Assembly: GCF_009856865.1 (NCBI RefSeq)
Contig: NZ_WVUD01000004.1
Location: 115,072 to 179,071, forward strand
DNA from: Solidesulfovibrio aerotolerans
Lineage (GTDB): Bacteria; Desulfobacterota; Desulfovibrionia; Desulfovibrionales; Desulfovibrionaceae
Direction: 5' to 3'
Length of the DNA: 64,000 nt
The position numbers were made by a program, and so were the translations under genes. Below are positions 56,071 to 64,000 of the stretch, in pieces. The notes under the pieces were generated by a model. It was given only the letters and a program-made list of their open reading frames with translations. It did not search any database and was not told the origin of the DNA. Position 1 is the first letter of the stretch, and the number at the start of each line of letters is the position of its first letter.

Positions 56071-56514
56071 ATGGCCAGGACGTTTGCACTCGAAATTGTC
56101 ACCCCGGATCGGTTGGTGCTCAAAAAGACCGTGGACAGCGTCACGGCTGCTTCGGTTTCCGGCGAATTTACTGCCCTGCCGTTGCATGTCCCTTTTCTCG
56201 CGGCCCTTTCCGTGGGCAATTTGAGTTATCGGGAAAACGGCAGGCTGGCCTACGTGTTCGTATCCGGCGGTTTTGCCGAGGTCGGGCCGGACAAAGTCCT
56301 TATCATGGCCGAAGCAGCGGAATTGCCCGAAGAGATTGATCTTGACCGGGCGCGCAAGGCCAGTGAACGGGCCAAGGCGCGTCTTGAAGCCCAACGGGCG
56401 GAAAAAGTGGACTATGTCCGGGCCAAAGCCGCCTTGCAACGGGCCATGGCCCGCATGAAGCTGCTTGACGTGGCTGCCACTGGCGGCCAGTCCCGATCCG
56501 CTTCCCGGGTCTGA
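56071..56514 (+). CDS. Second ATP synthase epsilon-like subunit
   Basis: A 147-residue paralogue of the upstream atpC product. Shared features run along the whole length: LEIVTPDRLVLKKTVDSV, GEFTALPLHVPFLAAL, AYVFVSGGFAEV and the C-terminal KASERAKARLEAQR helices. AAGGA lies 7 nt before the ATG. It has its own promoter and comes after the operon terminator, so it is regulated apart from the main operon. It could exchange with AtpC to alter inhibition of ATP hydrolysis; this is inference. Confidence 0.9.
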   Translation: MARTFALEIVTPDRLVLKKTVDSVTAASVSGEFTALPLHVPFLAALSVGNLSYRENGRLAYVFVSGGFAEVGPDKVLIMAEAAELPEEIDLDRARKASERAKARLEAQRAEKVDYVRAKAALQRAMARMKLLDVAATGGQSRSASRV

Positions 56515-56611
56515 TCCCCTTTTCCCCGGGCGCGGTTGTGACCAAACGGTTGCCGGCTGGTTGCGGCCACGCGGCCGGACCTTTTCATTGTGACACAGTG
56601 GAGACGATTCT

Positions 56612-57973
56612 ATGACCCAGCGCATTGGCGCATTGGCTCTGGCGGCCGGGAAGGGCACGCGTATGCGAAGCGATGCCCCCAAAGTGCTCAAAACACTCCT
56701 TGGCAAACCCATGCTCTGGTATGTGACCAAGGCCCTGGCGACGCTCTACGCCGCTGACGTTTGGACCGTCATCGGGCATCGGGCCGAGTCGGTTGCGGCG
56801 GCGTTTCCGGAACTGGCCGGACGGTTTGTGACCCAGACCGAGCAGCTCGGCACCGGCCACGCCCTGGTAACAGCCCTGCCTGCTCTGACCCAGGCCGGGC
56901 TCAGCCATGTGCTGGTGGTCAATGGCGACGCGCCCCTGGTCACGGCCGAGAGTATAGAAGCCTTTTGCGCTGCCGCCCTGGCCGCCGACGCTGACGTGTC
57001 CTTTGTCTCCATCGAACTGCCAGACCCCGGTGCCTACGGCCGGGTGGTGCGCTGCGATGGCCGGGTGGCCATCGTCGAGGCCAAGGATTTTGATCCGGCG
57101 CGCCATGGCACACCCAGCGGCGAAATCAATGCCGGGGTCTATCTCCTGCGCCTGGAGGCCGTGGCCCCGCTGTTGGGCCGGCTTTCCAACGCCAATAACA
57201 GCGGCGAATACTATATCACCGACCTCGTTAGCCTGGGTGAAGCGGCCGGGCTGCGCGTCCTGGCCGTCAACCGGGGGAATGATGCTGCCTATCTGGGCAT
57301 CAACAGCCCGCGCGAACTGGTTGCAGCCGAGGAAATCTTGCGCCGGCGCATCGTTGACCTCCATATCGAGGCCGGGGTGGTGGTACGCATGGCCGACAGC
57401 GTGCGCCTTGGTCCCCAGGTGCGTCTGGCCCCGGGTGTGGAAGTGTGCGGCCCGCTGGAACTCTACGGCCGGACAACCGTTGCCGCCGGGGCCAGCCTGG
57501 CCTCCCACTGCGTCGCAACCGATGCCGTTATCGGGGAAAACGTTGTGGTCCAGTCTTTTTGCCACCTGGACAACGTCCGGGTGGATGCCGACTGCCAGGT
57601 CGGCCCCTATGCCCGGCTGCGCCCGGGCGCGATCCTGGAAACCGGGGCGCGGGTCGGCAATTTCGTGGAAATGAAAAAGTCCGTCCTTGGCCCCGGAGCC
57701 AAGGCCGGCCATCTTACCTATCTGGGCGACGCCGAGATCGGGGCCGGGGTCAACATCGGGGCCGGCACCATCACCTGCAATTACGACGGGGTGCACAAGC
57801 ACAAGACCGTGGTCGGCCGGGAGGCGTTTATCGGCTCCAACACCGCCCTGGTGGCACCGGTCACCATTGGCGCGGGTGCCCTTGTCGGGGCCGGTTCCGT
57901 GATTACCTCTGACGTGCCGGACGGTATGCTGGCCCTTGGTCGCGGCCGGCAGGTGGTCAAACCCCGAAAGTAA
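56612..57973 (+). CDS. glmU: Bifunctional GlmU
   Basis: Makes UDP-GlcNAc from glucosamine-1-phosphate by acetylation and uridylylation. The 453 residues contain the N-terminal pyrophosphorylase (LALAAGKGTRMRSDAPKVL) and the C-terminal left-handed beta-helix acetyltransferase (KAGHLTYLGDAEIGAGVNIG, CNYDGVHKHKT). Both domains are full length. It supplies the cell-wall and lipid A pathway and precedes the division genes. Confidence 0.97.
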   Translation: MTQRIGALALAAGKGTRMRSDAPKVLKTLLGKPMLWYVTKALATLYAADVWTVIGHRAESVAAAFPELAGRFVTQTEQLGTGHALVTALPALTQAGLSHVLVVNGDAPLVTAESIEAFCAAALAADADVSFVSIELPDPGAYGRVVRCDGRVAIVEAKDFDPARHGTPSGEINAGVYLLRLEAVAPLLGRLSNANNSGEYYITDLVSLGEAAGLRVLAVNRGNDAAYLGINSPRELVAAEEILRRRIVDLHIEAGVVVRMADSVRLGPQVRLAPGVEVCGPLELYGRTTVAAGASLASHCVATDAVIGENVVVQSFCHLDNVRVDADCQVGPYARLRPGAILETGARVGNFVEMKKSVLGPGAKAGHLTYLGDAEIGAGVNIGAGTITCNYDGVHKHKTVVGREAFIGSNTALVAPVTIGAGALVGAGSVITSDVPDGMLALGRGRQVVKPRK

Positions 57974-58017
57974 GGCCACTGCTTGCTTTTACAGGCAAAC
58001 AAGGCTAGCAGAAAGGC

Positions 58018-58197
58018 ATGGACATTTTCGACGCCTTGGAACAACGGGTCGAACAGCTCGTAGCCCGCAAAAAGGCCTTGGAAGAAGAAAACGCGGCGCT
58101 TCGGGCCGATCTGGCCAGATTTGCTGAGGAAAAAAAGGCAGTCGCCGAACGGATAGACAGCCTCATGGAAAAGCTTCAGGAGGAGCTCAACCCCTAA
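58018..58197 (+). CDS. zapB: ZapB-like coiled-coil division protein
   Basis: A 59-residue almost pure coiled coil (FDALEQRVEQLVARKKALEE, then EENAALRADL). It fits the ZapB group in length, composition and position just before zapA. GAAAGG precedes the ATG at 58018. ZapB links the Z-ring to the nucleoid via MatP in enterobacteria; the function is inferred here from context. Confidence 0.75.
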   Translation: MDIFDALEQRVEQLVARKKALEEENAALRADLARFAEEKKAVAERIDSLMEKLQEELNP

Positions 58198-58242
58198 CAC
58201 TCCGGCCGGCCTTGAGGCTGGCGGGGAATCTTCGGTCCAGCG

Positions 58243-58497
58243 ATGCCCAGCTATACGTTGTCCCTAATGGGCCTAGAGCTGTCGTTTAAGACAGATGCCG
58301 GACCGGAGCGCGTAAGTGCCGCCAAGGAATTGGTGGAGCAACGATATAACTTGCTTAAGGCGGGCGGGAAAACGCTCGGCAAGGAGAAATTGCTGGCCTT
58401 TGTCGCATTGGGTCTGGCTGACGATATGTTGATGTCGAACCAGCAGCTTGACCACCTCAATGATCGGGTGGGCGAGTTGCTGCATAAGATAGATTGA
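58243..58497 (+). CDS. zapA: Cell division protein ZapA
   Basis: An 84-residue FtsZ-bundling protein. The N-terminal strand MPSYTLSLMGLELSFKTDAG and the long C-terminal helix (ALGLADDMLMSNQQLDHL, then NDRVGELLHKI) match ZapA. It lies 45 nt after the ZapB-like gene and 30 nt before 6S RNA, the order known in many proteobacteria. Confidence 0.9.
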   Translation: MPSYTLSLMGLELSFKTDAGPERVSAAKELVEQRYNLLKAGGKTLGKEKLLAFVALGLADDMLMSNQQLDHLNDRVGELLHKID

Positions 58498-58527
58498 TGG
58501 GCCGGCCGTTTTGCGGCGGGCCACGAG

Positions 58528-58710
58528 AAAGTTCCCTGGGGTGTGCGTGATTGTTGGTTTATTTTTGAGCCGATACTCAAAAATAGGATGCTGCGACGCG
58601 TGGCTGGTGTGCGTGCCCGGCTTCGACCGGGTGGCCTGAAGGTCAAACAGCGGCGTCCGCCTTGGTTGCCAAGGTTCAAAAGAATTAACGACACGGCTCC
58701 CTGGGGCTTT
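58528..58710 (+). ncRNA. ssrS: 6S RNA
   Basis: A 183-nt RNA right after zapA. The closing stem pairs AAAG and CCCTGGGG at the 5' end with CCCTGGGG and CTTT at the 3' end. The interior shows GAGCCGATA as in E. coli 6S, and the 3' half CCTTGG with CCAAGGTTCAA resembles its CCTTGAACCAAGGGTTCAA part. It mimics an open promoter and binds sigma-70 RNA polymerase. Ends are set from the stem and could differ by a few bases. Confidence 0.85.
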
Positions 58711-58873
58711 GATATATACCGGGAAACGGGCGTTGCGGCTGTCCCGAGCAGCGACCATTCCAGGACTCTCGCCATACCTCACGCGGCTTGCGCCAAGCAT
58801 CTTCCGGATTGCGACTCGTCCGATCCCTTGCCCACGGGCTACGCCCCGTTTGCTCCCCGCTTCGGGAGAAGCC

Positions 58874-60433
58874 ATGGAATTTTCGACCGTCTTCATGGGC
58901 ATCGTGGGCATTGGCCTCGGGGTGCCGGCCGGGTATTACCTCGACAAGTGGATTTCCCAGAAAACCCTTAACGAGGCCAAAACCCTGGCGGATCGCATCC
59001 TCGACGAAGCCCGCAAAGAGGCCTCGGCCCATAAAAAAGAAGTCGTTCTGGCTGCCCAGGACGAAATGTACCGGCAAAAACTCGACTTGGAAAAAGAATT
59101 TCGCGACAAGATTCAGACCGTTGAAGACAAGGAAGAACAGGTGCACAAGCGCCGGGAACGCCTTGACGAAAAACAGGAACTGATCGTCCAGAAAGAATCC
59201 GAAATGCTTACCTCCGAGAAGCGGCTGACCGCCAAGGAGCGCGAGCTGGAAGAAAAAGCCGAGCAACTCTCCAAGCTTGCCGACGAACACGACAAGCGGC
59301 TCCAGGAAATCTCCGGTCTGACCATGGAAGAGGCCAAAAAACGGCTCATGGACGAAATCGAGTCCAAGACCCGCCACGACGCCGCCCGCATGGTCCGCCA
59401 GATCGAAATGGAAGCCAAGGAAACCGCCGACAAGAGCAGCAAAAAGATTTTGGCCCTGGCCATCCAGCGCTATGCCGGCGATTTCGTGGGCGAGCAGACT
59501 GTCACGGCCGTGGCCCTGCCGTCCGAGGAAATGAAAGGCCGCATCATCGGTCGCGAAGGCCGCAACATCCGCGCCCTGGAAGCCGCCACCGGCGTCGATC
59601 TCATCATTGACGACACGCCCGAAACGGTCATTCTCTCCGCCTTTTCGCCGCTTAAGCGCCAGATCGCCAAGATGGCTCTGGAACGGCTTATCACCGACGG
59701 CCGCATCCATCCTGCCCGCATCGAAGATGTGGTCAAAAAATGCGAGCAGGAACTCGACGTCAAGATCCGCGAGATCGGCGAGCAGGCCACTTTCGACTCC
59801 GGCGTCCACGGCATCCATCCCGAGGTCGTGCGGCTTTTGGGCCAGCTCCAATACCGCACCAGCTATTCCCAGAATGTGCTCCAGCACTCCCTGGAAGTGG
59901 CTGCCCTGGCCGGTATCATGGCCGCCGAACTGGGCCTGGACGTCAAGCGCGCCAAACGCGCCGGGCTGCTCCATGACATCGGCAAGGCCGTGGACCACGA
60001 AATCGAAGGCCCCCATGCCGTGATTGGCGCGGATCTGGCCAAGAAGTACGGCGAATCCGGCGACATCCTCCACGCCATCATGGCCCACCACGAGGACGTG
60101 CCGCCCAAGTCCATCCTGGCCACCCTGGTCCAGGCTGCTGACAGCCTGTCCGGTGCCCGCCCCGGAGCCCGCAAGGAGCTTCTGGAAAGCTACGTCAAGC
60201 GCCTGGAGGAACTGGAAAACCTGGCTCTTGATTTCGACGGCGTGTCCAAGGCCTACGCTATCCAGGCCGGCCGCGAGGTGCGCGTCATGGTGGATTCGGA
60301 AAATGTCGATGACGACAAGACGTTTTTGCTCTGCAAAGACATCGCCAAACGCATCGAAGACAATCTCACCTATCCCGGCCAGATCCGCGTCACGGTCATC
60401 CGCGAACGCCGGGCCGTGGGCATCGCCAAATAG
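58874..60433 (+). CDS. rny: Ribonuclease Y
   Basis: Membrane-anchored endoribonuclease of 519 residues that starts mRNA decay. N-terminal anchor [16 protein letters not shown], a long charged coiled coil (about 30-190), a KH domain ([17 protein letters not shown]) and an HD domain ([19 protein letters not shown], about 360-460). GGAG lies before the ATG at 58874; the longer frame from 58709 runs over the 6S 3' end and is rejected. Confidence 0.97.
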   Translation: MEFSTVFMGIVGIGLGVPAGYYLDKWISQKTLNEAKTLADRILDEARKEASAHKKEVVLAAQDEMYRQKLDLEKEFRDKIQTVEDKEEQVHKRRERLDEKQELIVQKESEMLTSEKRLTAKERELEEKAEQLSKLADEHDKRLQEISGLTMEEAKKRLMDEIESKTRHDAARMVRQIEMEAKETADKSSKKILALAIQRYAGDFVGEQTVTAVALPSEEMKGRIIGREGRNIRALEAATGVDLIIDDTPETVILSAFSPLKRQIAKMALERLITDGRIHPARIEDVVKKCEQELDVKIREIGEQATFDSGVHGIHPEVVRLLGQLQYRTSYSQNVLQHSLEVAALAGIMAAELGLDVKRAKRAGLLHDIGKAVDHEIEGPHAVIGADLAKKYGESGDILHAIMAHHEDVPPKSILATLVQAADSLSGARPGARKELLESYVKRLEELENLALDFDGVSKAYAIQAGREVRVMVDSENVDDDKTFLLCKDIAKRIEDNLTYPGQIRVTVIRERRAVGIAK

Positions 60434-60451
60434 CTCCGTTTTGCCGCAGAA

Positions 60452-60480
60452 AGCGCCCCGGGTCGCCGACCCGGGGCGCT
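60452..60480 (+). terminator. Strong hairpin after rny, without T tract
   Basis: A 13-bp perfect stem AGCGCCCCGGGTC/GACCCGGGGCGCT with a GCC loop, 19 nt past the rny stop. No T run follows on the plus strand, so it may stabilise the mRNA end rather than terminate. Confidence 0.5.
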
Positions 60481-60592
60481 GACCATGGCCGGGGCGCAGC
60501 CGCAAACCCGGCGACGTGTTTTTCTTCCTTCGCCTCGTGACTGCCCCGCACCCGGACTGGGCGCAACCCCAACGCCAAGGAACCGTCAGGCC

Positions 60593-61369
60593 ATGCGCAT
60601 CCTCGTTTTGGGCGACGTCTTCGGCCGACCGGGCCGCTCGATCCTCTTTGAACGCCTGCGGCAGGTGCGCCGCGATTACGCCCTGGATCGGGTGGTGGCC
60701 AACGGCGAAAACGCCTCCGGGGGCCTCGGGCTGACCGCCAAGGCCGCCCGCCAGCTTCTGGAAGCCGGCATCGACGTCATGACCGGCGGCAACCACACCT
60801 TCCGCCGCAGCGATATCATCCCCTTTTTCGAGACCACCGACCGTCTCCTGCGCCCGGCCAACTATCCCCCTGGCGCGCCCGGCGCGGGCTGCCTGGTCTG
60901 CCGCCCCAAGGACGGGCCGCCCTATGCCGTCATCAATCTCCTCGGCCGCACCTTCATGCCGGCCGTGGACTGCCCCTTTGCCACCGCCGAAACGCTCCTG
61001 GCCGGACTGCCCGCCGACGTGCCCGTGCGGCTGGTGGATTTTCACGCCGAAGCCACCAGCGAAAAAAAGGCCATGGGCTATTTTCTCGACGGCCGGGTCA
61101 GTGCCGTCCTGGGCACCCACACCCACATCCAGACCGCCGATGCCCAGCTGCTGCCCCGTGGCACGGCCTATATGACCGATATCGGCCTGACCGGCCCGGT
61201 CGCTTCGGCCCTGGGCATGGACCCCGAAGAAGTCATTGCCCGGTTCCGCACCGGCCTGCCCCGGCGTTTCGTCGTCTCCAAAGCCGCGCCGGAAATGCAG
61301 GGCGCGCTGCTGGATATTGACGCGGCCACGGGCAAGGTCGTAACTATAACGCCTTGGCGGCTGGCCTGA
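60593..61369 (+). CDS. YmdB-family metallophosphoesterase
   Basis: A 258-residue phosphodiesterase of the TIGR00282/YmdB group. Metal ligands are in LVLGDVFGRPGRSIL, VVANGENASGG, VMTGGNHTFRR and VDFHAEATSEKKA, with GTHTHIQTAD. YmdB acts on 2',3'-cyclic nucleotides and in Bacillus affects biofilm; it commonly follows rny, as here. Confidence 0.93.
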   Translation: MRILVLGDVFGRPGRSILFERLRQVRRDYALDRVVANGENASGGLGLTAKAARQLLEAGIDVMTGGNHTFRRSDIIPFFETTDRLLRPANYPPGAPGAGCLVCRPKDGPPYAVINLLGRTFMPAVDCPFATAETLLAGLPADVPVRLVDFHAEATSEKKAMGYFLDGRVSAVLGTHTHIQTADAQLLPRGTAYMTDIGLTGPVASALGMDPEEVIARFRTGLPRRFVVSKAAPEMQGALLDIDAATGKVVTITPWRLA

Positions 61370-61403
61370 GGGCCGCACAAGCCCCCGCATGGAGGATACC
61401 CCG

Positions 61404-61880
61404 ATGCGTCTCGCCAACATCCTGCTGCTGCTCGCCGCCTGTCTCGGCCTGGCCGCTCCGGCCGCCCTGGCCGCGCCTGAGCGCACGGCCATCTACATGA
61501 CCGTGGCCGGTCCCCTGGAAGTGGTGCGCGACGGTGCCGCCTCCACCGTGCTCTTGGGCGGCCGGGTCATCCACCAGGCCACCGGCGCGGCCCTGACCGC
61601 CCAGTCCTACATGAGCGTGGGCGATGTCGCCGACGGCTACGATGCGGTGCTCATCCGCCATGGCGTCGGCAACGCCGAATGTCCCATCACCTACGACCTC
61701 GTGGCCGTGGGCAAGGACAAAACCTACGCCGTCATCCCCGACATCAACAAGTGCTCGCGTATCTTAAACGTCAATGTGGACGGCGACCGCCTCATGCTCG
61801 TCACCGAAAAGCAAAACGGTCGCACCGAGATCATCGAATACAACGACAAGCAGCGCCGCCACGGCGATGCCAAACCCTAG
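61404..61880 (+). CDS. Periplasmic protein of unknown function
   Basis: A 158-residue secreted protein: signal peptide MRLANILLLLAACLGLAAPA with cleavage near ALA-A. The mature part is mostly beta (GPLEVVRDGAASTVLLGG; ITYDLVAVGKDKTYAV) with two cysteines likely in a disulfide. GGAGG lies 8 nt before the ATG at 61404. It lies 34 nt after the YmdB gene and 11 nt before a lipoprotein gene. No family recognised. Confidence 0.8.
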   Translation: MRLANILLLLAACLGLAAPAALAAPERTAIYMTVAGPLEVVRDGAASTVLLGGRVIHQATGAALTAQSYMSVGDVADGYDAVLIRHGVGNAECPITYDLVAVGKDKTYAVIPDINKCSRILNVNVDGDRLMLVTEKQNGRTEIIEYNDKQRRHGDAKP

Positions 61881-61891
61881 GCGGCCTGACC

Positions 61892-62260
61892 ATGCGCTTT
61901 TTTTCGCTCCTTGTGCTGCTACTGGCCATGGCCGCCGGTCTTTCCGGCTGCGCCGAAGAAACCGTCTACGACTGGCAACGGCCCCACGACACCTATCAGG
62001 TGGGCACGTTTAGCAAAGCCCAGAACGCCGACGCGCTCAAAGCCAAGCTCGGGAAGGACGGCTTTGACAGCCGCATCGAAACCGATATCAAAAACGGCCA
62101 GTTCACCCTCAATGTCCTGGTGGATGTCTACGATGCCAAACCCGATACGCTGGCGCGCCTGGAGCGCATCGCCGGAGCCAAACCCCTGCTACGGGGAAAG
62201 ACGCCGACCAAAGCAGCCTCGCCCGCCGGTGCCTCTGCCATACCGGCTTCCGGGCTCTGA
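61892..62260 (+). CDS. Lipoprotein with SPOR-like domain
   Basis: A 122-residue lipoprotein: lipobox LSGC with lipidated Cys20. The mature part (YQVGTFSKAQNADALKAKLG, then FTLNVLVDVYD) has the betaalphabeta pattern of SPOR domains, which bind denuded peptidoglycan at division sites. A Pro/Ala tail follows. Assignment of SPOR is by pattern only. It lies 11 nt after the preceding gene. Confidence 0.7.
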   Translation: MRFFSLLVLLLAMAAGLSGCAEETVYDWQRPHDTYQVGTFSKAQNADALKAKLGKDGFDSRIETDIKNGQFTLNVLVDVYDAKPDTLARLERIAGAKPLLRGKTPTKAASPAGASAIPASGL

Positions 62261-62316
62261 TCTGCCACTCTCCCCAGCATAAACGCCTAACCGCCTTTAC
62301 CGCCAAAGGAATCGCC

Positions 62317-63591
62317 GTGAACATCTTCGACGAACTCTCCTGGCGCGGCCTCGTCCACCAATCCTCCGACGAGGCCGAACTGCGCCAACACTTTGATACC
62401 CCCGGCCGCGTCCTCTACTGCGGCTTCGACCCCACCGCCGACAGCCTGCACATCGGCAACCTCGTGCCGTTGCTCGCCCTGGCCCGGTTTGCCAGGGCCG
62501 GACACAAACCGCTGTTTCTCCTGGGCGGGGCCACGGGCCTCATCGGCGACCCCAGCGGCAAGGACAAGGAACGCCAACTGCGCACCGCCGACATGGTGGC
62601 CGCTTCAGCCGAAAAAATCCGCGCCCAGGCCATGGCCTTTTTCGAGCGCCAGGGCGTGGCCGACCGCGTCACCCCGGTCAATAACCTCGACTGGACCCAG
62701 CCCCTCTCCATCATCGACTTCCTGCGCGATACCGGCAAACACTTTACCATCAACTACATGCTGGCCAAGGATTCCGTTAAATCGCGCATCGGCCGGGAAG
62801 ATACCGGCATCTCCTACACGGAATTCAGCTACATGATCCTGCAGTCGCTGGACTTCGAGTATTTGCACCGCACTATGGGCTGCACCCTGCAAATCGGCGG
62901 CGGCGACCAGTTCGGCAATATCACCGCCGGCCTCGAACTCATCCGCCGCAAAACCGGCGGCCAGGCCTTTGCCCTCACCTTTCCGCTCATCACCACCGCC
63001 TCCGGGGCCAAGTTCGGCAAAAGCGAAAAAGGGGCCATCTATTTAAACACCGCCCTGACCTCGCCCTATGCCTTCTACCAGTACTGGATCAACGCCGACG
63101 ACCGCGACGTCATAAACTTCCTGCGCTATTTCACTTTCCTCGAAAAAGAGGCCATCGAAGCCCTGGCCGCCCAGACCGCCGAGGCACCGCACTTGCGCGC
63201 CGCCCAGAAAACCCTGGCCCGGGAAACCACGGCCATGATCCACGGTGCCGACGAACTGGCCAAAGTCGAAGCCGTCACCGACGCCCTGTTCGGCGGCGGC
63301 GACCTCCACGCCGTCGACGCCGCCACCCTGCGCGCCGCCCTGGAAGCCGCACCCGGCAAGAACTATCCCAGTCTGGCCGAATTGCCGCAACTGCCCAATC
63401 TTCTGGTCGATCTCGGCCTTTGCCCGTCCCTTGGGCAGGCGCGCAAAGATATCAAAGCCGGCGGCATTTACCTCAATAACGTCCGCGCCGCCGAAGCCCA
63501 GGCCATCGACAGTGACGACTGCATCGGCGGCAATATCCTGCTGCTGCGCAAAGGAAAAAAGAACTACGGCGTCGTGACGCTGGGCGCATAA
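62317..63591 (+). CDS. tyrS: Tyrosyl-tRNA synthetase
   Basis: Charges tRNA-Tyr, 424 residues. Class I HIGH motif as HIGN (45-48), GGxxQ-type GGGDQFGNI, the KMSKS variant KFGKSEKG (about 231) and a C-terminal S4 domain (ARKDIKAGGIYLNNV). The GTG at 62317 has AAGGA 6 nt upstream. It is TyrS type with full-length domains. The stop is immediately followed by a hairpin repeat. Confidence 0.97.
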   Translation: MNIFDELSWRGLVHQSSDEAELRQHFDTPGRVLYCGFDPTADSLHIGNLVPLLALARFARAGHKPLFLLGGATGLIGDPSGKDKERQLRTADMVAASAEKIRAQAMAFFERQGVADRVTPVNNLDWTQPLSIIDFLRDTGKHFTINYMLAKDSVKSRIGREDTGISYTEFSYMILQSLDFEYLHRTMGCTLQIGGGDQFGNITAGLELIRRKTGGQAFALTFPLITTASGAKFGKSEKGAIYLNTALTSPYAFYQYWINADDRDVINFLRYFTFLEKEAIEALAAQTAEAPHLRAAQKTLARETTAMIHGADELAKVEAVTDALFGGGDLHAVDAATLRAALEAAPGKNYPSLAELPQLPNLLVDLGLCPSLGQARKDIKAGGIYLNNVRAAEAQAIDSDDCIGGNILLLRKGKKNYGVVTLGA

Positions 63592-63688
63592 CCGGGGCGC
63601 TGCCCCGGACCCTGCTGGGGCGTTGCCCCAGACCGCACCAGGGCGCTGCCCTGGACCTGCCGGGGGGATGATCCCCCCGGACCCCCCG
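63592..63688. repeat. GC-rich modular hairpin repeat, copy 7
   Basis: Four hairpins: CCGGGGCGCTGCCCCGG, CTGGGGCGTTGCCCCAG, CCAGGGCGCTGCCCTGG, CCGGGGGGATGATCCCCCCGG, joined by ACC-type linkers. Starts at the tyrS stop, with no gene up to the window end. Confidence 0.85.
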
Positions 63689-63754
63689 CCTGGGCGTGCG
63701 GGAGTGGGGGAAGCGGGTTGGGGGGAGGGGCGGCGGCGGGTGGCTGTCGCAGAT

Positions 63755-63824
63755 GGGGGCTGGATTTGTCTGGCTGGTCCTGCCGCCAAAGCCCGGCAGG
63801 ACCAGCCAGACAAATCCAGCCCCC
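63755..63824. repeat. 31-bp perfect inverted repeat
   Basis: Arms 63755-63785 and 63794-63824 are exact complements (GGGGGCTGGATTTGTCTGG... pairs with its mirror), with an 8-nt loop CCAAAGCC. No T run follows on either strand. Downstream sequence to 63964 holds no recognisable gene. Confidence 0.85.
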
Positions 63825-63964
63825 AACCGGCCCTCGGCCCCGAAGCGGGGCCGATAGGTTCGCGCTTGAGCGATGAGATGGGGTTGCCCACGGCGCAAAC
63901 ACGGTCTTCGGGGGAGTTTTGTGCGGCGCGCCACATTTGGTGTTGTGACCGAGCTTCCCCTCTA

Positions 63965-64000
63965 ACCCATTGAAAGTTTTTGGGGAGGGTGGGGGTCTGG
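63965..64000. repeat. Probable hairpin repeat copy 8, cut by window end
   Basis: Sequence similar to the AAAACTTCTCC/GGGGGTCC parts of copies 2 and 6 (GAAAGTTTTTGGGGAGGG and GGGGGTCTGG), running off the window edge. Confidence 0.45.

Noticed and set aside
58685..61492. 935-codon open frame antisense to rny and the YmdB gene
   Set aside because: Shadow frame; composition untypical and both sense genes are well supported.

Overview
The window reads as a GC-rich (mid-60s % by eye) chromosome segment of a sulfate-reducing deltaproteobacterium, most likely Desulfovibrio/Solidesulfovibrio (near D. magneticus or D. fructosivorans). This is inferred from the codon use, the split atp operon (b', b, delta, alpha, gamma, beta, epsilon without a and c), the rib-nusB order, zapA followed by 6S RNA, and hairpin repeats between genes. 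No tRNA, rRNA or CRISPR array was found.

Layout. 1-9.7 kb: a truncated ABC solute-binding protein, then a plus-strand trio (ATPase/GNAT fusion, HisC-like aminotransferase, MFS exporter) facing a minus-strand set of four (GNAT protein and a three-subunit molybdenum hydroxylase). 9.8-17.3 kb: an unknown protein, a PAS-GGDEF diguanylate cyclase, a PadR regulator with a DASS-type carrier, a HicA/HicB toxin-antitoxin pair and an unusual PEP-synthase-like protein. 17.3-19.1 kb: TPR, SHOCT and ZraP-like envelope proteins, the last behind a good sigma-54 promoter. 19.2-23.1 kb: a prophage remnant holding both terminase subunits and small membrane proteins but no portal, capsid or tail. 23.3-29.2 kb: a Cys-rich lipoprotein, an aminotransferase, a dynamin-like GTPase, an HsdR-N protein, a candidate structured RNA, and an S24 repressor divergent from a Mor-like activator with an operator between them.

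29.4-38.2 kb: leuS, a VapBC-like pair, and nusB-ribH-ribBA separated from ribE by a DUF4019 protein, a VOC protein and a low-complexity protein behind a sigma-28-like promoter; then an alkylguanine methyltransferase. 38.5-43.5 kb: a Cache/PAS/SpoIIE phosphatase, a class D beta-lactamase and a YhcC-type radical SAM protein. 43.5-49.6 kb: the rod-shape operon mreB-mreC-mreD-mrdA-rodA plus a bactofilin; mreC appears to start at ATT. 49.7-58.7 kb: the F1 ATP synthase operon, a terminator, a second epsilon-like gene, glmU, zapB-like, zapA and 6S RNA. 58.9-64 kb: RNase Y, a YmdB-type phosphoesterase, two envelope proteins and tyrS.

The core blocks couple cell-wall elongation (mre/mrd/bactofilin), UDP-GlcNAc supply (glmU), division (zapAB), ATP synthesis and RNA turnover. 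The accessory stretches between them carry toxin-antitoxin pairs and phage remnants. A family of GC-rich modular hairpin repeats occurs at least seven times, mostly just past gene ends. The best candidates for undescribed biology are a roughly 245-nt structured RNA at 27.4-27.6 kb, this repeat family, the ATT start of mreC, the duplicated ATP synthase epsilon gene and the ATPase/GNAT-aminotransferase-molybdenum hydroxylase neighbourhood.
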